Shown in pieces: positions 1 through 8,997 of a stretch of 64,000 nucleotides of DNA. The position numbers and the translations under genes are program-made. The notes below the pieces were generated by a model. The model searched no databases and was not told the origin of the DNA. It saw only the letters and a list, made by a program, of their open reading frames with translations. Positions within the stretch are counted from its first letter, which is position 1; each line of letters begins with the position of its first letter. This DNA is from Tissierellia bacterium. Its GTDB lineage: Bacteria; Bacillota; Clostridia; Tissierellales; Peptoniphilaceae. Where the stretch lies: contig JAUNLK010000001.1 in the NCBI GenBank assembly GCA_030535395.1, positions 62,001-126,000 on the forward strand. The letters run 5' to 3'.

Positions 1-467
1 CCTTCGATCTCCGCTCTGGGAACCAGGGCCGCCACGGAGTCCACCACAATGATGTCCACGGCATTGGAGCGAACCAGGGACTCTGTGATCTCCAGGGCCT
101 GCTCCCCGGTGTCGGGCTGGGAGATAATGAGATTTTCCGTATCCACTCCAAGGTTTTTGGCATAGACGGGGTCCAGGGCGTGCTCGGCATCCACAAAGGC
201 CGCAATGCCCCCTAATTTTTGGGCCTCCGCCGCAATGTGAAGGGCGAGGGTGGTCTTCCCCGAGGATTCAGGACCGTAAATTTCCAGGATTCTTCCCCGG
301 GGAACGCCGCCAATGCCCAGGGCGATATCCAGGGCCATGGCCCCAGTGGGGATGACGTCGATATTCAGGCTGGTGGAGTCGCCCAGGCGCATAATGGCGC
401 CCTTGCCATACTCTTTTTCAATTTTTGCAATGGCTGCATCCAGTGCTTTTAATTTTTCATTTTCCAT
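1..467 (-). CDS. recA: RecA recombinase, N-terminal part (gene runs off the window)
   Basis: RecA coats single-stranded DNA, drives strand exchange and activates LexA-type self-cleavage. Only the first 155 residues are here; the family is about 350 long, so over half lies beyond base 1. Visible are the Walker A loop GPESSGKT (residues 65-72), the catalytic Glu95 in DAEHALDP and the Walker B strand IIVVDS (139-144). The ATG at 467 is preceded by GGAGG inside the 3' end of cinA, so the two genes overlap by 11 bp and are probably translationally coupled. The cinA-recA pairing is classical in Gram-positive bacteria. No LexA box was seen because the gene has no promoter of its own here. Identity is certain. 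Confidence 0.97.
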   Translation of the reverse strand, partial: MENEKLKALDAAIAKIEKEYGKGAIMRLGDSTSLNIDVIPTGAMALDIALGIGGVPRGRILEIYGPESSGKTTLALHIAAEAQKLGGIAAFVDAEHALDPVYAKNLGVDTENLIISQPDTGEQALEITESLVRSNAVDIIVVDSVAALVPRAEIE

Positions 468-1686
468 GTTCTGCCTCCATGAGATATTGAAGAATAAGGG
501 ACAATCCATTTTTTGCACTCTTTAACTGTATGGTTTCTCGGCTACCGTTGAGGTGGAGCTCCTCCACATGGAGGAGTTTGCCCTGGTAAGCCAGGGCCAG
601 AAATACCGTGCCCACTTGAGCTTGGGTGTTGGTACTGGGCCCCGCCTCTCCAGTGAGGGAGAGGGTGTAGTGGGCTCCTGTGCGTTGATAGAGGCCCAGG
701 GCCATCTCCTCTGCCACCTCTCGGCTCACGGCGGACTTGGATGCCAGAGTCTCCCTCCTGACCCCCAGGAGCTCCTCCTTCTGGTCATCGGAGTAGGTGA
801 CCAGGGCGCTGTGAAATACGGAGCTTGCACCGGGAATTTTGGTGATCATGGAGGAGAGGAGCCCCCCGGTGATGGACTCCGCAAAGCTCAGAGTCTCCCC
901 TCTCTCCTGGAGCCGGCGAACCACGGTTTCCGCCGCCGTCTCCGAATTGTCGCTGAAGACATAGCCCTTTAAGAGGGTGGAGACTTTGGCCGTGGCTGCC
1001 TCCAGCTCCACAGGGGAGAGCCCCCTACCCATGATCTTCACTTCCACCTCGCTGTAGGAGGCGTAGGTTTCAATTTCCAAGGCGTCATTCTCAAGGTCCA
1101 GCTCCCGGAGGAGGGACTCCGCATGGGACTCTCCAATCCCCGTCAGGTGAAGACTGGAGACTTTCAGGGGCGCCTCGGGCTCTGGGAGCCGCTCCAGGAC
1201 CTGGGCCACCATGGGTTCAAACTCATTGGGGGGACCGGGAAGGAGGAAGATGTACTTGCCCTCTACAGAGAGAAAACTCCCCTTGGCGGAGCCATTGGGA
1301 TTGTCCAGGAGCTGGGAGCCCTGGATAAAATACGCCTGGCGCTTGTTGTTCTCCGTGAGGACATAGCGACTCCTCCTGCCCCGCTCCTGAATTTCCATCC
1401 AGGTCTTTTCATCGAAAATCAAGGGCAGGTGGAAGTACTCCGCCACCGCCTCCTTGGTGGCATCGTCCTTGGTGGGCCCCAGGCCCCCGGAAAAGATGAT
1501 GATGTCCCCCCGGCCCATGGCCAGATCCAGGGCATTTTTCATATCCTCCATGTGATCCTGTACCGACTGGTGATAGCGGACATTGTAGCCCAGTTCTGTG
1601 AGTTTTCGCCCAATATAGGGCCCATTGGTATTTACCGTGGAGCCCAGGAGGAGCTCCGTGCCCACGGTAATGATTTCTACATCCAT
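457..1686 (-). CDS. cinA: CinA-family protein (MoaB-like domain plus nicotinamide-nucleotide amidase-like domain)
   Basis: A full-length 409-residue CinA. The N-terminal half is the MoaB/CinA domain with the signature [10 protein letters not shown] at 66-75. The C-terminal half is the PncC-type domain, which in other bacteria deamidates nicotinamide mononucleotide in pyridine nucleotide salvage. In that half the usual AESCTGG is AESITGG (269-275), keeping the Ser, and YSDDQK (299-304) keeps the Lys. The usual GIAGP loop reads GEAGP. The key Ser and Lys remain, so activity is plausible but the loop change is unusual. The ATG follows GGAGGTACC. It lies 27 bp after pgsA and overlaps recA, as part of the ftsK-rimO-pgsA-cinA-recA operon. 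Confidence 0.93.
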   Translation of the reverse strand: MDVEIITVGTELLLGSTVNTNGPYIGRKLTELGYNVRYHQSVQDHMEDMKNALDLAMGRGDIIIFSGGLGPTKDDATKEAVAEYFHLPLIFDEKTWMEIQERGRRSRYVLTENNKRQAYFIQGSQLLDNPNGSAKGSFLSVEGKYIFLLPGPPNEFEPMVAQVLERLPEPEAPLKVSSLHLTGIGESHAESLLRELDLENDALEIETYASYSEVEVKIMGRGLSPVELEAATAKVSTLLKGYVFSDNSETAAETVVRRLQERGETLSFAESITGGLLSSMITKIPGASSVFHSALVTYSDDQKEELLGVRRETLASKSAVSREVAEEMALGLYQRTGAHYTLSLTGEAGPSTNTQAQVGTVFLALAYQGKLLHVEELHLNGSRETIQLKSAKNGLSLILQYLMEAEHGK

Positions 1687-1713
1687 GGTACCTCCGTGGT
1701 GACAATCGTTGGG

Positions 1714-2247
1714 TTATAGATCGGACAAATTGAGGACCGCTTTGTTTTTCGCGAGATAGTCCCAACCACTGATGAGGGTCAGGGCCACGGCCACATAGAA
1801 GAGGATCCTACCGGGGAGGGTCCCCCAGAGGGGATAGAACAGCAGGGCAATAATGGAGATGAGCTGGAAGGTGGTCTTCAGCTTTCCGTAGAAACTGGCG
1901 GCAATGGTGATTCCCTCGGAGGCCGCCAGGACCCTGAGGCCGGTGACGATGAACTCCCGGGCCACAATGATGATGACCCCCCAGCCGGGAATGAGGCCCT
2001 CCTCCGCACAGAGGATGAAGGCCGACACCGTGAGAATTTTGTCCGCCAGGGGATCGGCAAATTTACCAAAGGTGGTGACCAGATTGTACTTCCGGGCCAA
2101 ATTTCCATCGAGAAAGTCCGTAGCCGCTGCAATGATGAAGACAAAGGCCGAGGCCAGCTCCATATTGGGCCCTCCCACTCGCCTCAAGATCACAAATACC
2201 GGAACCAGGAGGATGCGAAAGAGGGTGAGTTTATTTGCTATATTCAA
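1714..2247 (-). CDS. pgsA: CDP-diacylglycerol--glycerol-3-phosphate 3-phosphatidyltransferase
   Basis: Membrane enzyme that makes phosphatidylglycerol phosphate from CDP-diacylglycerol and glycerol 3-phosphate, the committed step to phosphatidylglycerol and cardiolipin. The whole CDP-alcohol phosphatidyltransferase signature is present as DFLDGNLAR, followed by G-x3-D-x3-D (GKFADPLAD), with several hydrophobic segments. I place the start at a TTG (2247): GGAGGGGG lies 6 bases upstream and the protein then begins NIANKLTLFR, as in relatives. This gives 177 residues, the normal size. The open frame extends 18 codons further upstream inside rimO but without a ribosome binding site. It overlaps rimO by 17 bp, so coupling is expected. 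Confidence 0.94.
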   Translation of the reverse strand: MNIANKLTLFRILLVPVFVILRRVGGPNMELASAFVFIIAAATDFLDGNLARKYNLVTTFGKFADPLADKILTVSAFILCAEEGLIPGWGVIIIVAREFIVTGLRVLAASEGITIAASFYGKLKTTFQLISIIALLFYPLWGTLPGRILFYVAVALTLISGWDYLAKNKAVLNLSDL

Positions 2248-3559
2248 TGAAATCCCCCTCCATATCGTATTCAGTGGTGCCTGTGATTCGTACTTTCGCA
2301 AAGGAGGGGAGCTTCAGTTCCCCCTGGGCCCGCACGAAGACCGCCCCGTCGATATCGGGGGCATCGTAGGCGCTGCGGCCCTCGTAGAGTCCCTCCTCCA
2401 CCATTTCCGTGAGGAGGACTTCCTGCTCCGTTCCCTCAAATCGCTGGAGGGCCTCTTCAGAGACGGCCCTCTGAACTTCCATGAGGCGGTTTTGACGGGC
2501 CACCTTGATCTCATCATCCACTTGATGGGGCAGATCATAGGCCGGGGTGTCCTCCTCCCGGGAGTAGGCAAAGCTCCCCACTCGCTCTATGGGATGGGAC
2601 TCAATGAAGTCCAGTAGGGCCTGAAATTCCTCCTCCGTCTCCCCGGGAAATCCCACCAAGTAGGTGGTTCTCAGGACCAATTGGGGAATTTTTTCCCTGA
2701 GCTTTTCCATCACTTGAATGATGTCCCTCCGGGAGGTCTTCCGGTTCATGCGCTTGAGAATCCCGTCTTCAGTGTGCTGGAGGGGCATGTCCATATAGGG
2801 GACAATCTTGGGATTGGTGGCCATCTCTTCAATGAGCTCATCGTCGAAGTGATCGGGATAGGCGTACATGAGCCTCAGCCACTTGAGATTCTCTATTTCA
2901 CCCAGGTGGTGGAGGAGGTCTCTGAGACGGTACTCCCCGTAGAGGTCGATGCCATAGTCGGTGGTGTTTTGGGCGATGAGGATGATCTCCCTGGCCCCCC
3001 GCTCCACCAAGTCTTTAACTTCGGAGACGATGTCTTCCATGGAGCGACTCCGATTATTTCCCTTGAGCTTGGGGATGATGCAGTAGGTGCAGCGATTGTT
3101 GCAGCCCTCGGAGATCTTCACATACTCGGTGATGGACACAGTGGGTCGGCGGAGCTTCTCCAAATAGGGCCGCTCCATTTGATCCGTGGCCTGGGGCCGC
3201 TCTCCCCTCTCAATGGAATCCAGGGCCTCCATTATGGAGCCAATGTGCCCCACCCCGATGATGCCATCCACTTCGGGGATCTGCTCCATGAGCTCATTGG
3301 GATAGCGCTGGGCCAGGCAGCCCGCCAAGAGGAGATGCTCCACCCGCCCCTGGGTCTTCTCCTGGGCAATGGTCATGATGGCATCAATGGACTCCTCCTT
3401 TGCCGCATCGATAAAGCCACAGGTGTTCACCACCACGGCATCGGCCTCAGTGAGGGATTCGGTGTACTCATACTCCGTTCCCTCCAGGAGGGCCCTCATC
3501 TGGGCTGAATCCACATCATTTTTGGAACAGCCCAAAGTTATTATATTCACTCGCTTCAT
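2231..3559 (-). CDS. rimO: Ribosomal protein S12 methylthiotransferase RimO
   Basis: Radical-SAM enzyme that adds a methylthio group to an aspartate of ribosomal protein S12. The N-terminal MTTase domain carries the three Cys of the auxiliary cluster (GCSKND near 10, NTCGF near 46, LAGCLAQRY near 80). The radical-SAM cluster motif is CNNRCTYC around residue 153. The C-terminal 65 residues form a TRAM-like RNA-binding domain. At 442 residues it is normal length. The short GCSKNDVDS N-terminus and its position next to pgsA favour RimO over the tRNA enzyme MiaB. The ATG follows the ftsK stop by 2 bases and uses GAGGAG in the ftsK end as its ribosome binding site. Confidence 0.93.
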   Translation of the reverse strand: MKRVNIITLGCSKNDVDSAQMRALLEGTEYEYTESLTEADAVVVNTCGFIDAAKEESIDAIMTIAQEKTQGRVEHLLLAGCLAQRYPNELMEQIPEVDGIIGVGHIGSIMEALDSIERGERPQATDQMERPYLEKLRRPTVSITEYVKISEGCNNRCTYCIIPKLKGNNRSRSMEDIVSEVKDLVERGAREIILIAQNTTDYGIDLYGEYRLRDLLHHLGEIENLKWLRLMYAYPDHFDDELIEEMATNPKIVPYMDMPLQHTEDGILKRMNRKTSRRDIIQVMEKLREKIPQLVLRTTYLVGFPGETEEEFQALLDFIESHPIERVGSFAYSREEDTPAYDLPHQVDDEIKVARQNRLMEVQRAVSEEALQRFEGTEQEVLLTEMVEEGLYEGRSAYDAPDIDGAVFVRAQGELKLPSFAKVRITGTTEYDMEGDFIEYSK

Positions 3560-3561
3560 TT

Positions 3562-5874
3562 TTACTCCTCTTCGGACTTCATTCGTTGGTATTCTTCTCT
3601 GGTAATCAGTAGTTTTCTGGGCTTGGAGCCCTCGTGAGGGCCAATGACCCCCACCTCTTCCAATTGATCCACAATTCGAGCGGCCCGGGCATAGCCCACC
3701 TTCAGTTTCCGCTGGAGGAAGGAGATGGAGGCCTGCTCCTGGGTGAGGACGATTTCAACGGCCTCGTCCAGAAGCTCGTCCCGGTCATCGGCAGCAGATT
3801 CGATTTTTTTGTCCACGGAGGCCACAATCTCTTCGCTGTAGACCTCCTGAGGGGACTGATCCTTCACGAATTCCAGGACGGTTTCAATCTCCTCGTCACT
3901 GACAAAGGCCCCTTGGATTCTCTTGGGCTTGGGGAGATAGGAGGGATAGAAGAGCATGTCCCCCTTCCCCAAAAGCTTCTCCCCGCCGGACATATCCAGT
4001 ATGGTCCTGGAATCAATGGAGGAGGAGACGGAAAAGGCAATTCTCGAGGGAATATTGGCCTTGATGGTGCCGGTGATGACGTCCACACTGGGCCTCTGGG
4101 TGGCCAAAATTAGGTGGATCCCCGCGGCCCTGGCCATTTGGGCCAATCGGGTGATGTAGTCCTCCACCTCCTTGGCGGAGACCATCATGAGGTCGGAGAG
4201 CTCGTCCACAATGATGACGATTTGACTCATCCGCTCCCCTTCCTCCTCAGTGGCCTCCTCCTGGATCTTCTGATTGTAGCCCTTGATGTCTCGAACCCCC
4301 AATTGGGCGAATTTTTTGTAGCGCTTCTCCATTTCATCCACGGCCCAGGCCAGGGCAAAGGCCGCCTTTTTGGGATCGGTGACCACGGGGATGAGGAGGT
4401 GGGGAATGCCATTGTAATTGCCCAGTTCCACCACTTTGGGGTCGATGAGAATGAGGCGGACGTCCTTGGGGGTGGCCTTGTAGAGGATGCCCATGAGAAT
4501 GGTGTTGATGCACACACTCTTACCACTCCCCGTGGCCCCGGCAATGAGAAGGTGGGGCATTTTGTCGATACTGGAGATGATGGTGTTGCCGCTGACGTCC
4601 TTCCCCAAGCTCAGGGGCACTTTGGAGTCCAGCGATTTAAACTCGCTGCTCTCCAAAATCTCCCTGAGACCCACGGCCTCCGTGGTGCGATTGGGGACCT
4701 CAATGCCCACTGCACGCTTTCCGGGAATGGGAGCCTCGATCCTAATGTCGGAGCTTGCCAATTGAAAGGACAGATTGTCACTGAGGCTGGTGATTTTACT
4801 GAGTTTGATGCCGGGATCCGGCTGAATTTCATAGCTGGTAATGGTGGGGCCGTGGTGGATGGCTGTGACTTTGGCGGGGATATTGAAATTGTCCAGGGTC
4901 TTTTCAATGATTCGGGCATTCTCTTTGACCAGGGGGATGCCCATATTCCCCGAGGACTTCTGCTCCTTTAAAAGGGAGGTATCGGGGAACTGATAGTCCC
5001 GCTGCTCCCCCTCCCCCTGGTGGATCTCCCGCTCAAATTCAGCCCGCTCCTGGGCCGTGACGGGGGTGGCTTTGGCCACAGGCTCCACCTCCTTGTAGTG
5101 GTGGACCTGAAGCTCTTCCCCCTCGTTAGCATCGGCATCAGAGAAGCCCCCTGAGAACGGCCCTTCCGGGGGATCTTCCAGGATGAAGGTCTCGGAACTG
5201 GGGCGAATCTCCCCTCTCCCCCTCTTGGATGGGGATTTTTTTTCGGCGGTTTTTCCCCCGCTTTCGGTGGCGGATGCTCTCATGGCAGTGGCCCGCTCCC
5301 TGCCCTTGGCCCCCAGTTCTCTAAAGGAGTGGACGAGGGCGCTACGCTGCTCACCGGTGAGGGTCCAGTAGATGGCTCCCAAAAAGATGAGGAGCAGTAC
5401 CAAGAGGCTCCCCACAGTGCCCAGGGTGAGCTCCATAAAACCCCCCAGGTGTTGACCCAAAAAGCCCCCATCCTTGGCCATCAAGAGGGACTTCTCCCAG
5501 CGAAGGGAGGTGGTCATGGGATCATTGGGGGCCAGGACCAGAGAGGACAGGGAGAGGGTGAGAAATAACAGCAGACTCCTCAGGGAATTTCTAGGGGGCA
5601 AATTGGAAATGAGAACGCCCCCAAAGAGGAGGAGCAACACCCCCTGAAAGGGGGCGGTGATCCCGTATAAAAACAACTGCAGTCTGCCCAAAAATTCTCC
5701 CAAGACCCCCATCTGACTGGAGTAGAGGCTGAAGAGATTGAAAATGGACAGAGCCACACACAGTCCCCCCACAAGCCTCAGCTCTTGGGCGATCTCATCT
5801 CGTTCCCAGAGTTTGGGCCTCGCCCTTTTTCCCTTGGGTGCCGGTTTTTTTGTGGTTTTTTTTCTAGTGGCCAT
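3562..5874 (-). CDS. ftsK: DNA translocase FtsK/SpoIIIE
   Basis: Septum-anchored DNA pump that clears chromosome ends through the closing division septum. The start is the ATG at 5874, with GGAGGG 4 bases upstream, giving 770 residues; the open frame continues 19 codons further but without a ribosome binding site. After a Lys-rich tail come about four membrane segments between residues 35 and 172, an acidic and basic linker to about 300, and then the motor. Walker A is GATGSGKS (446-453) and Walker B is IVIIVDE (552-558). A winged-helix gamma domain that reads chromosome polarity sequences occupies roughly the last 65 residues. It has its own strong promoter and heads the operon running to recA. 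Confidence 0.96.
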   Translation of the reverse strand: MATRKKTTKKPAPKGKRARPKLWERDEIAQELRLVGGLCVALSIFNLFSLYSSQMGVLGEFLGRLQLFLYGITAPFQGVLLLLFGGVLISNLPPRNSLRSLLLFLTLSLSSLVLAPNDPMTTSLRWEKSLLMAKDGGFLGQHLGGFMELTLGTVGSLLVLLLIFLGAIYWTLTGEQRSALVHSFRELGAKGRERATAMRASATESGGKTAEKKSPSKRGRGEIRPSSETFILEDPPEGPFSGGFSDADANEGEELQVHHYKEVEPVAKATPVTAQERAEFEREIHQGEGEQRDYQFPDTSLLKEQKSSGNMGIPLVKENARIIEKTLDNFNIPAKVTAIHHGPTITSYEIQPDPGIKLSKITSLSDNLSFQLASSDIRIEAPIPGKRAVGIEVPNRTTEAVGLREILESSEFKSLDSKVPLSLGKDVSGNTIISSIDKMPHLLIAGATGSGKSVCINTILMGILYKATPKDVRLILIDPKVVELGNYNGIPHLLIPVVTDPKKAAFALAWAVDEMEKRYKKFAQLGVRDIKGYNQKIQEEATEEEGERMSQIVIIVDELSDLMMVSAKEVEDYITRLAQMARAAGIHLILATQRPSVDVITGTIKANIPSRIAFSVSSSIDSRTILDMSGGEKLLGKGDMLFYPSYLPKPKRIQGAFVSDEEIETVLEFVKDQSPQEVYSEEIVASVDKKIESAADDRDELLDEAVEIVLTQEQASISFLQRKLKVGYARAARIVDQLEEVGVIGPHEGSKPRKLLITREEYQRMKSEEE

Positions 5875-5902
5875 GGGTCCCTCCAAATGTATGTTCGCCT
5901 CT

Positions 5903-5931
5903 ATTATAGCATACCCCCGCCCTGGGAACAA
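5903..5931 (-). promoter_or_regulatory. Promoter of the ftsK-recA operon
   Basis: On the minus strand there is a perfect TATAAT (5903-5908), preceded by TGC, which makes an extended -10. A weaker -35 TTGTTC (5926-5931) lies exactly 17 bases upstream. The -35 coincides with the T-run of the dut terminator, so termination of one transcript and initiation of the next share the same bases. Confidence 0.75.
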
Positions 5932-5955
5932 AAGAAAACGGGCCTATCGGCCCGT
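5931..5955 (-). terminator. Intrinsic terminator of pnp-dut
   Basis: A 7-bp GC-rich stem (5938-5944 with 5949-5955), a four-base loop and a following T-rich run (TTTCTTTTG on the minus strand). The dut stop codon lies at the edge of the loop, so the coding end and the terminator overlap. Confidence 0.88.
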
Positions 5956-6396
5956 ATGTCCAAAGCCTCCGGTTCCTCGAGAAGTCTCGGAAAGCTCATC
6001 AATTGTCTCCACTTCCACCAGTTCCACGGACTCCACCCTTTGGAAGACCATCTGGGCGATGCGCATCCCGTCCTCCACGGTAAATTCCTGGGAGGAGAGA
6101 TTCACCAGTCCCACCTTGAGCTCCCCCCGATAGTCACTGTCCACAGTGCCAATGCCATTGATGAGGGAAATGCCGGATTTCACCGCCAGGCCACTCCGGG
6201 CCCGAATTTGAAGCTCCAGCCCCTGGGGGAGCTCCACAAAGAGCCCCGTGGGGATGAGTTTCCGCTCCAGGGGTTTCAAGGTCACCGACTCAGAGAGATG
6301 GGCCCTGAGGTCCATGCCACTGCTGCCGGGGGTCTCGTAGCGGGGCAGAGGGTGGGGACTTTGGTTCACCATGGAAATCTTTATGGTTTCAGACAT
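5944..6396 (-). CDS. dut: dUTP pyrophosphatase (trimeric dUTPase)
   Basis: Hydrolyses dUTP to dUMP and pyrophosphate, keeping uracil out of DNA and feeding thymidylate synthesis. All five dUTPase motifs are present in order in 150 residues: PGSSGMDLRA (23-32), RARSGLA (65-71), GTVDSDYRGEL (83-93) with the catalytic Asp, GMRIAQMVF (110-118) and the C-terminal arm RGTGGFGHTG (140-149) that closes over the nucleotide. In that arm the usual GFGST/GFGSTG Ser is His, a mild variant. The ATG follows GGAGGCGCAC. It lies 15 bp after pnp, so both are probably on one transcript. Confidence 0.95.
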   Translation of the reverse strand: MSETIKISMVNQSPHPLPRYETPGSSGMDLRAHLSESVTLKPLERKLIPTGLFVELPQGLELQIRARSGLAVKSGISLINGIGTVDSDYRGELKVGLVNLSSQEFTVEDGMRIAQMVFQRVESVELVEVETIDELSETSRGTGGFGHTGR

Positions 6397-6411
6397 GTGC
6401 GCCTCCTGCCT

Positions 6412-8583
6412 TTAAGAGTGTCTGTGGTCCTTCCCATCGTCATGGGATCTTTTTTGGGGAGCTCTGCCCTGATCCCTGCCCCGGGGAGAGGAATTTCCCT
6501 CGGGCTTGGGGAGGAGGACCTTTCTGGAAAGGCTGATCTTCCCATTGTCGGTGCCGATGACTTTCACCGTCACTTCCTGTCCCACACTGAGGACGTCTTC
6601 CACATTTTGGATCCGCTGGTGTTCCACCTGGGAAATGTGGAGGAGGCCCTCCCGGTTCCACAACACCTCTACAAAGGCGCCGAAGTTGACGATCTTGGTA
6701 ATTTTGCCCTTGAAGATGTCTCCCGGTTGGATCTCGTAGAGGATCTCGGTGATGATCTCCTTGGCACGGGCCGCTTTTTCAGCGTCCTCGGTGATGATGG
6801 ACACCCGACCGTCGTCTTCAATTTCAATATTGGCGCCGGTCTCGTCGATGATTTTGTGGATGATCTTTCCGCCGCTGCCAATGACCTCTCCAATGCGCTC
6901 GGGATCAATGTACATGGCAATGATCTTGGGCGCGTAGGGGGAGAGTTCCTCCCTGGGGGCCTCTATGGTCTCTGCCATGTGGTCCAGGATTTCCAAGCGG
7001 GCCACCTTGGCCTGGTGGAGGGCCTGGCTGAGAATTTCCCGGCTGACTCCCTCAATTTTGATGTCCATCTGAAGGGCGGTGATCCCCTCCCGGGTTCCCG
7101 CCACTTTAAAGTCCATGTCCCCATAGTGGTCCTCCAGGCCCTGGATGTCCGTGAGGACAATGGGATCCCCCTGGGGATTTTCAATGAGGCCCATGGCGAT
7201 GCCTGCCACTGGCGCCTGAATGGGCACCCCGGCATCCATCAGGGAGAGGGTGGAGCCACAGATGCTGGCCTGGGAGGAGGAACCATTGGATTCCAAAATC
7301 TCCGATACCACCCGGATGTAGTAGGGGAAGTCCTCCTCCGTGGGAAGAACGGGAATCAGGGCCCGCTCTGCCAAGTTCCCGTGACCGATTTCACGGCGAC
7401 CAGGACTTCTGGGGGGACGGGTCTCCCCTACGGAGAAGGAGGGGAAATTGTAGTGGTGGACATAGCGCTTGGTGTACTCGGGGTCCAGATTGTCCACAAT
7501 TTGACCGTCCTGAAGGCCCGCCAGGGTGACCACGGAGAGGGCCTGGGTCTGTCCACGGGTGAAGAGTCCCGAGCCGTGGGCTCTGGGGAGAAGGCCCACA
7601 TCACTGGAGAGGGGGCGAATTTGGGTGAAGCTCCGCCCGTCGCTCCGCCGTCCCTCCTCCAGGATCTGCTCCCGGAATTTGTCCTGGGTGAGATTCTCAT
7701 AGATGCGGCCCAGTTGAGCCAAATCCAGATCCTCCCGCTCCTCGCTGAGCTGGTCAATGAGTTCCCTCTTGATCCGGTCCAGACTGTGGCCCTGCTCGGT
7801 CTTATCGGCAATGTTCAGGGCTTCGGCTACGAGTTCAGATACCCGGCCCCGAATTTCCCCGTCCAATTCCTGGTCCAGGACGAACTTTTCATATTCCATA
7901 TCGGGCTGACCAATTTCAGCTACAATGCCTTCAATAAAGGCCACCTGCTCCTTAATGGCATCGTGGGCAAAGAGAATGGCCCCCAGTACCGTCTCCTCAT
8001 CCAGGAGATTCACCGCAGCCTCCACCATGGTCACGGCGGTGGCCGTCCCGGAAACGGTGAGGTTCAAACTGCTCTTCTCCTGCTCCTCCATGGAGGGGTT
8101 GAGGATGTACTGGCCGTCCAAATAGCCCACCCGGACGGAGGCCGTGGGGCCGTGGAAGGGAATATTGGAGATGGACAGGGCAATGGATGAGCCCACCATG
8201 GCCAGAATATCCGTGGGATAGTCGGGATCATAGCTCAATACCGTGGCCAGCACCTCAATGCTATGGTGATAGTCGTCGGGAAAGAGGGGCCGAATGGGGC
8301 GGTCCATGAGTCGTGCCACCAAAATGGCCTCATTGCTGGGACGGCCCTCCCGCTTTTTGAATCCGCCGGGAATCTTACCGGCAGCGTACATCTTCTCCTC
8401 GTAGTCACAGCTCAGGGGGAGGAAGTCCACCCCCTCCCTGGGGGTTGTGGAGGCAGTGGCGGTGACCAGCACCACACTGTCTCCGTGGCGAATGAGGCAG
8501 GCACCATTGGCCTGCTTGGCAACGCGACCGATCTCCACCGATAGAGGGGCGTTCTTTACTTGAGTTTCATATCGTTTGATCAT
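6412..8583 (-). CDS. pnp: Polyribonucleotide nucleotidyltransferase (PNPase)
   Basis: Phosphorolytic 3'-5' exoribonuclease and main RNA-decay enzyme. Its 723 residues contain two RNase PH cores separated by an alpha-helical domain, with PGRREIGHGNLAERAL-type core residues in the second half. A KH domain (IGEVIGSGGKII) and an S1 domain (GKITKIVNFGAFVEV, then GLLHISQV) follow. The C-terminal tail is short and rich in Arg, Lys and His. The ATG follows AAAGGAAATGTA. A terminator sits between rpsO and this start with no room for a promoter, so expression should rely on read-through from rpsO or on upstream transcripts. It is followed closely by dut. Confidence 0.97.
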   Translation of the reverse strand: MIKRYETQVKNAPLSVEIGRVAKQANGACLIRHGDSVVLVTATASTTPREGVDFLPLSCDYEEKMYAAGKIPGGFKKREGRPSNEAILVARLMDRPIRPLFPDDYHHSIEVLATVLSYDPDYPTDILAMVGSSIALSISNIPFHGPTASVRVGYLDGQYILNPSMEEQEKSSLNLTVSGTATAVTMVEAAVNLLDEETVLGAILFAHDAIKEQVAFIEGIVAEIGQPDMEYEKFVLDQELDGEIRGRVSELVAEALNIADKTEQGHSLDRIKRELIDQLSEEREDLDLAQLGRIYENLTQDKFREQILEEGRRSDGRSFTQIRPLSSDVGLLPRAHGSGLFTRGQTQALSVVTLAGLQDGQIVDNLDPEYTKRYVHHYNFPSFSVGETRPPRSPGRREIGHGNLAERALIPVLPTEEDFPYYIRVVSEILESNGSSSQASICGSTLSLMDAGVPIQAPVAGIAMGLIENPQGDPIVLTDIQGLEDHYGDMDFKVAGTREGITALQMDIKIEGVSREILSQALHQAKVARLEILDHMAETIEAPREELSPYAPKIIAMYIDPERIGEVIGSGGKIIHKIIDETGANIEIEDDGRVSIITEDAEKAARAKEIITEILYEIQPGDIFKGKITKIVNFGAFVEVLWNREGLLHISQVEHQRIQNVEDVLSVGQEVTVKVIGTDNGKISLSRKVLLPKPEGNSSPRGRDQGRAPQKRSHDDGKDHRHS

Positions 8584-8596
8584 TACATTTCCTTTT

Positions 8597-8621
8597 AAAA
8601 AAAAGAGCGGTACCCCGCTCT
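8597..8621 (-). terminator. Intrinsic terminator or attenuator between rpsO and pnp
   Basis: A 7-bp stem (8604-8610 with 8615-8621), four-base loop and an eight-base T-run on the minus strand. The T-run ends only a few bases before the pnp ribosome binding site, so this is likely a partial terminator that lowers pnp relative to rpsO. Confidence 0.9.
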
Positions 8622-8622
8622 C

Positions 8623-8889
8623 TTATCCTCTGATTCCCAAACGTTCAATGAGGGTTCTGTAACGCTCAATATCACGTTCTTTTAGGTAACGCATCAAATT
8701 ACGTCTGCGACCAACCATCTTCAAAAGGCCACGTCTGGAGTGGTGGTCCTTTTTGTGCTCTTTCAAGTGCTCATTCAATTGATTGATTTGATGGGTGAGT
8801 ACGGCAATTTGAACTTCAGGAGAACCGGTGTCTCCCTCTTCCCTTTGGTATTCCTTAATGATTGCTTGTTTTGCGTCTTTTGTGAGCAT
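8623..8889 (-). CDS. rpsO: Ribosomal protein S15
   Basis: Primary 16S rRNA-binding protein of the small subunit that starts assembly of the platform. It is 88 residues, the standard size, with the conserved [11 protein letters not shown] and the basic core [20 protein letters not shown] (52-71). The ATG has AGGAGG 6 bases upstream. It has its own promoter in the end of ribF and a 73-base structured leader, and it is followed by a terminator. This matches the common ribF-rpsO-pnp order. S15 represses its own translation in many bacteria through leader structures that differ between lineages. Confidence 0.98.
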   Translation of the reverse strand: MLTKDAKQAIIKEYQREEGDTGSPEVQIAVLTHQINQLNEHLKEHKKDHHSRRGLLKMVGRRRNLMRYLKERDIERYRTLIERLGIRG

Positions 8890-8962
8890 TTTTTCCTCCT
8901 AAATTTTATTCGCCATAACCGAGAAAGCGTCGAGGTTTCGCAAATCCGAGTTACGGTACAAC
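8890..8962 (-). promoter_or_regulatory. Structured 5' leader of rpsO, candidate S15 autoregulatory site
   Basis: A 73-base leader between the predicted start point and the ATG. Bases 8950-8956 can pair with 8913-8919 (seven pairs, one G-U on the RNA). They enclose a small hairpin at 8934-8947 and a second weak one near 8920-8932, which would give a branched fold just upstream of the ribosome binding site. S15-binding leaders are established in other phyla; that this one binds S15 is inference. Confidence 0.5.
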
Positions 8963-8968
8963 ACGGGT

Positions 8969-8997
8969 ATTATATCTTATTTGCCATGTTTTTGCAA
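8969..8997 (-). promoter_or_regulatory. Promoter of rpsO
   Basis: The minus strand shows TTGCAA (8992-8997), 17 bases, then a perfect TATAAT (8969-8974). It lies in the last codons of ribF and overlaps its stop codon. Confidence 0.82.

Noticed and set aside
5785..8190. 801-codon open frame on the plus strand
   Set aside because: Antisense to ftsK, dut and pnp and crosses the dut terminator and ftsK promoter; same codon-bias artefact.
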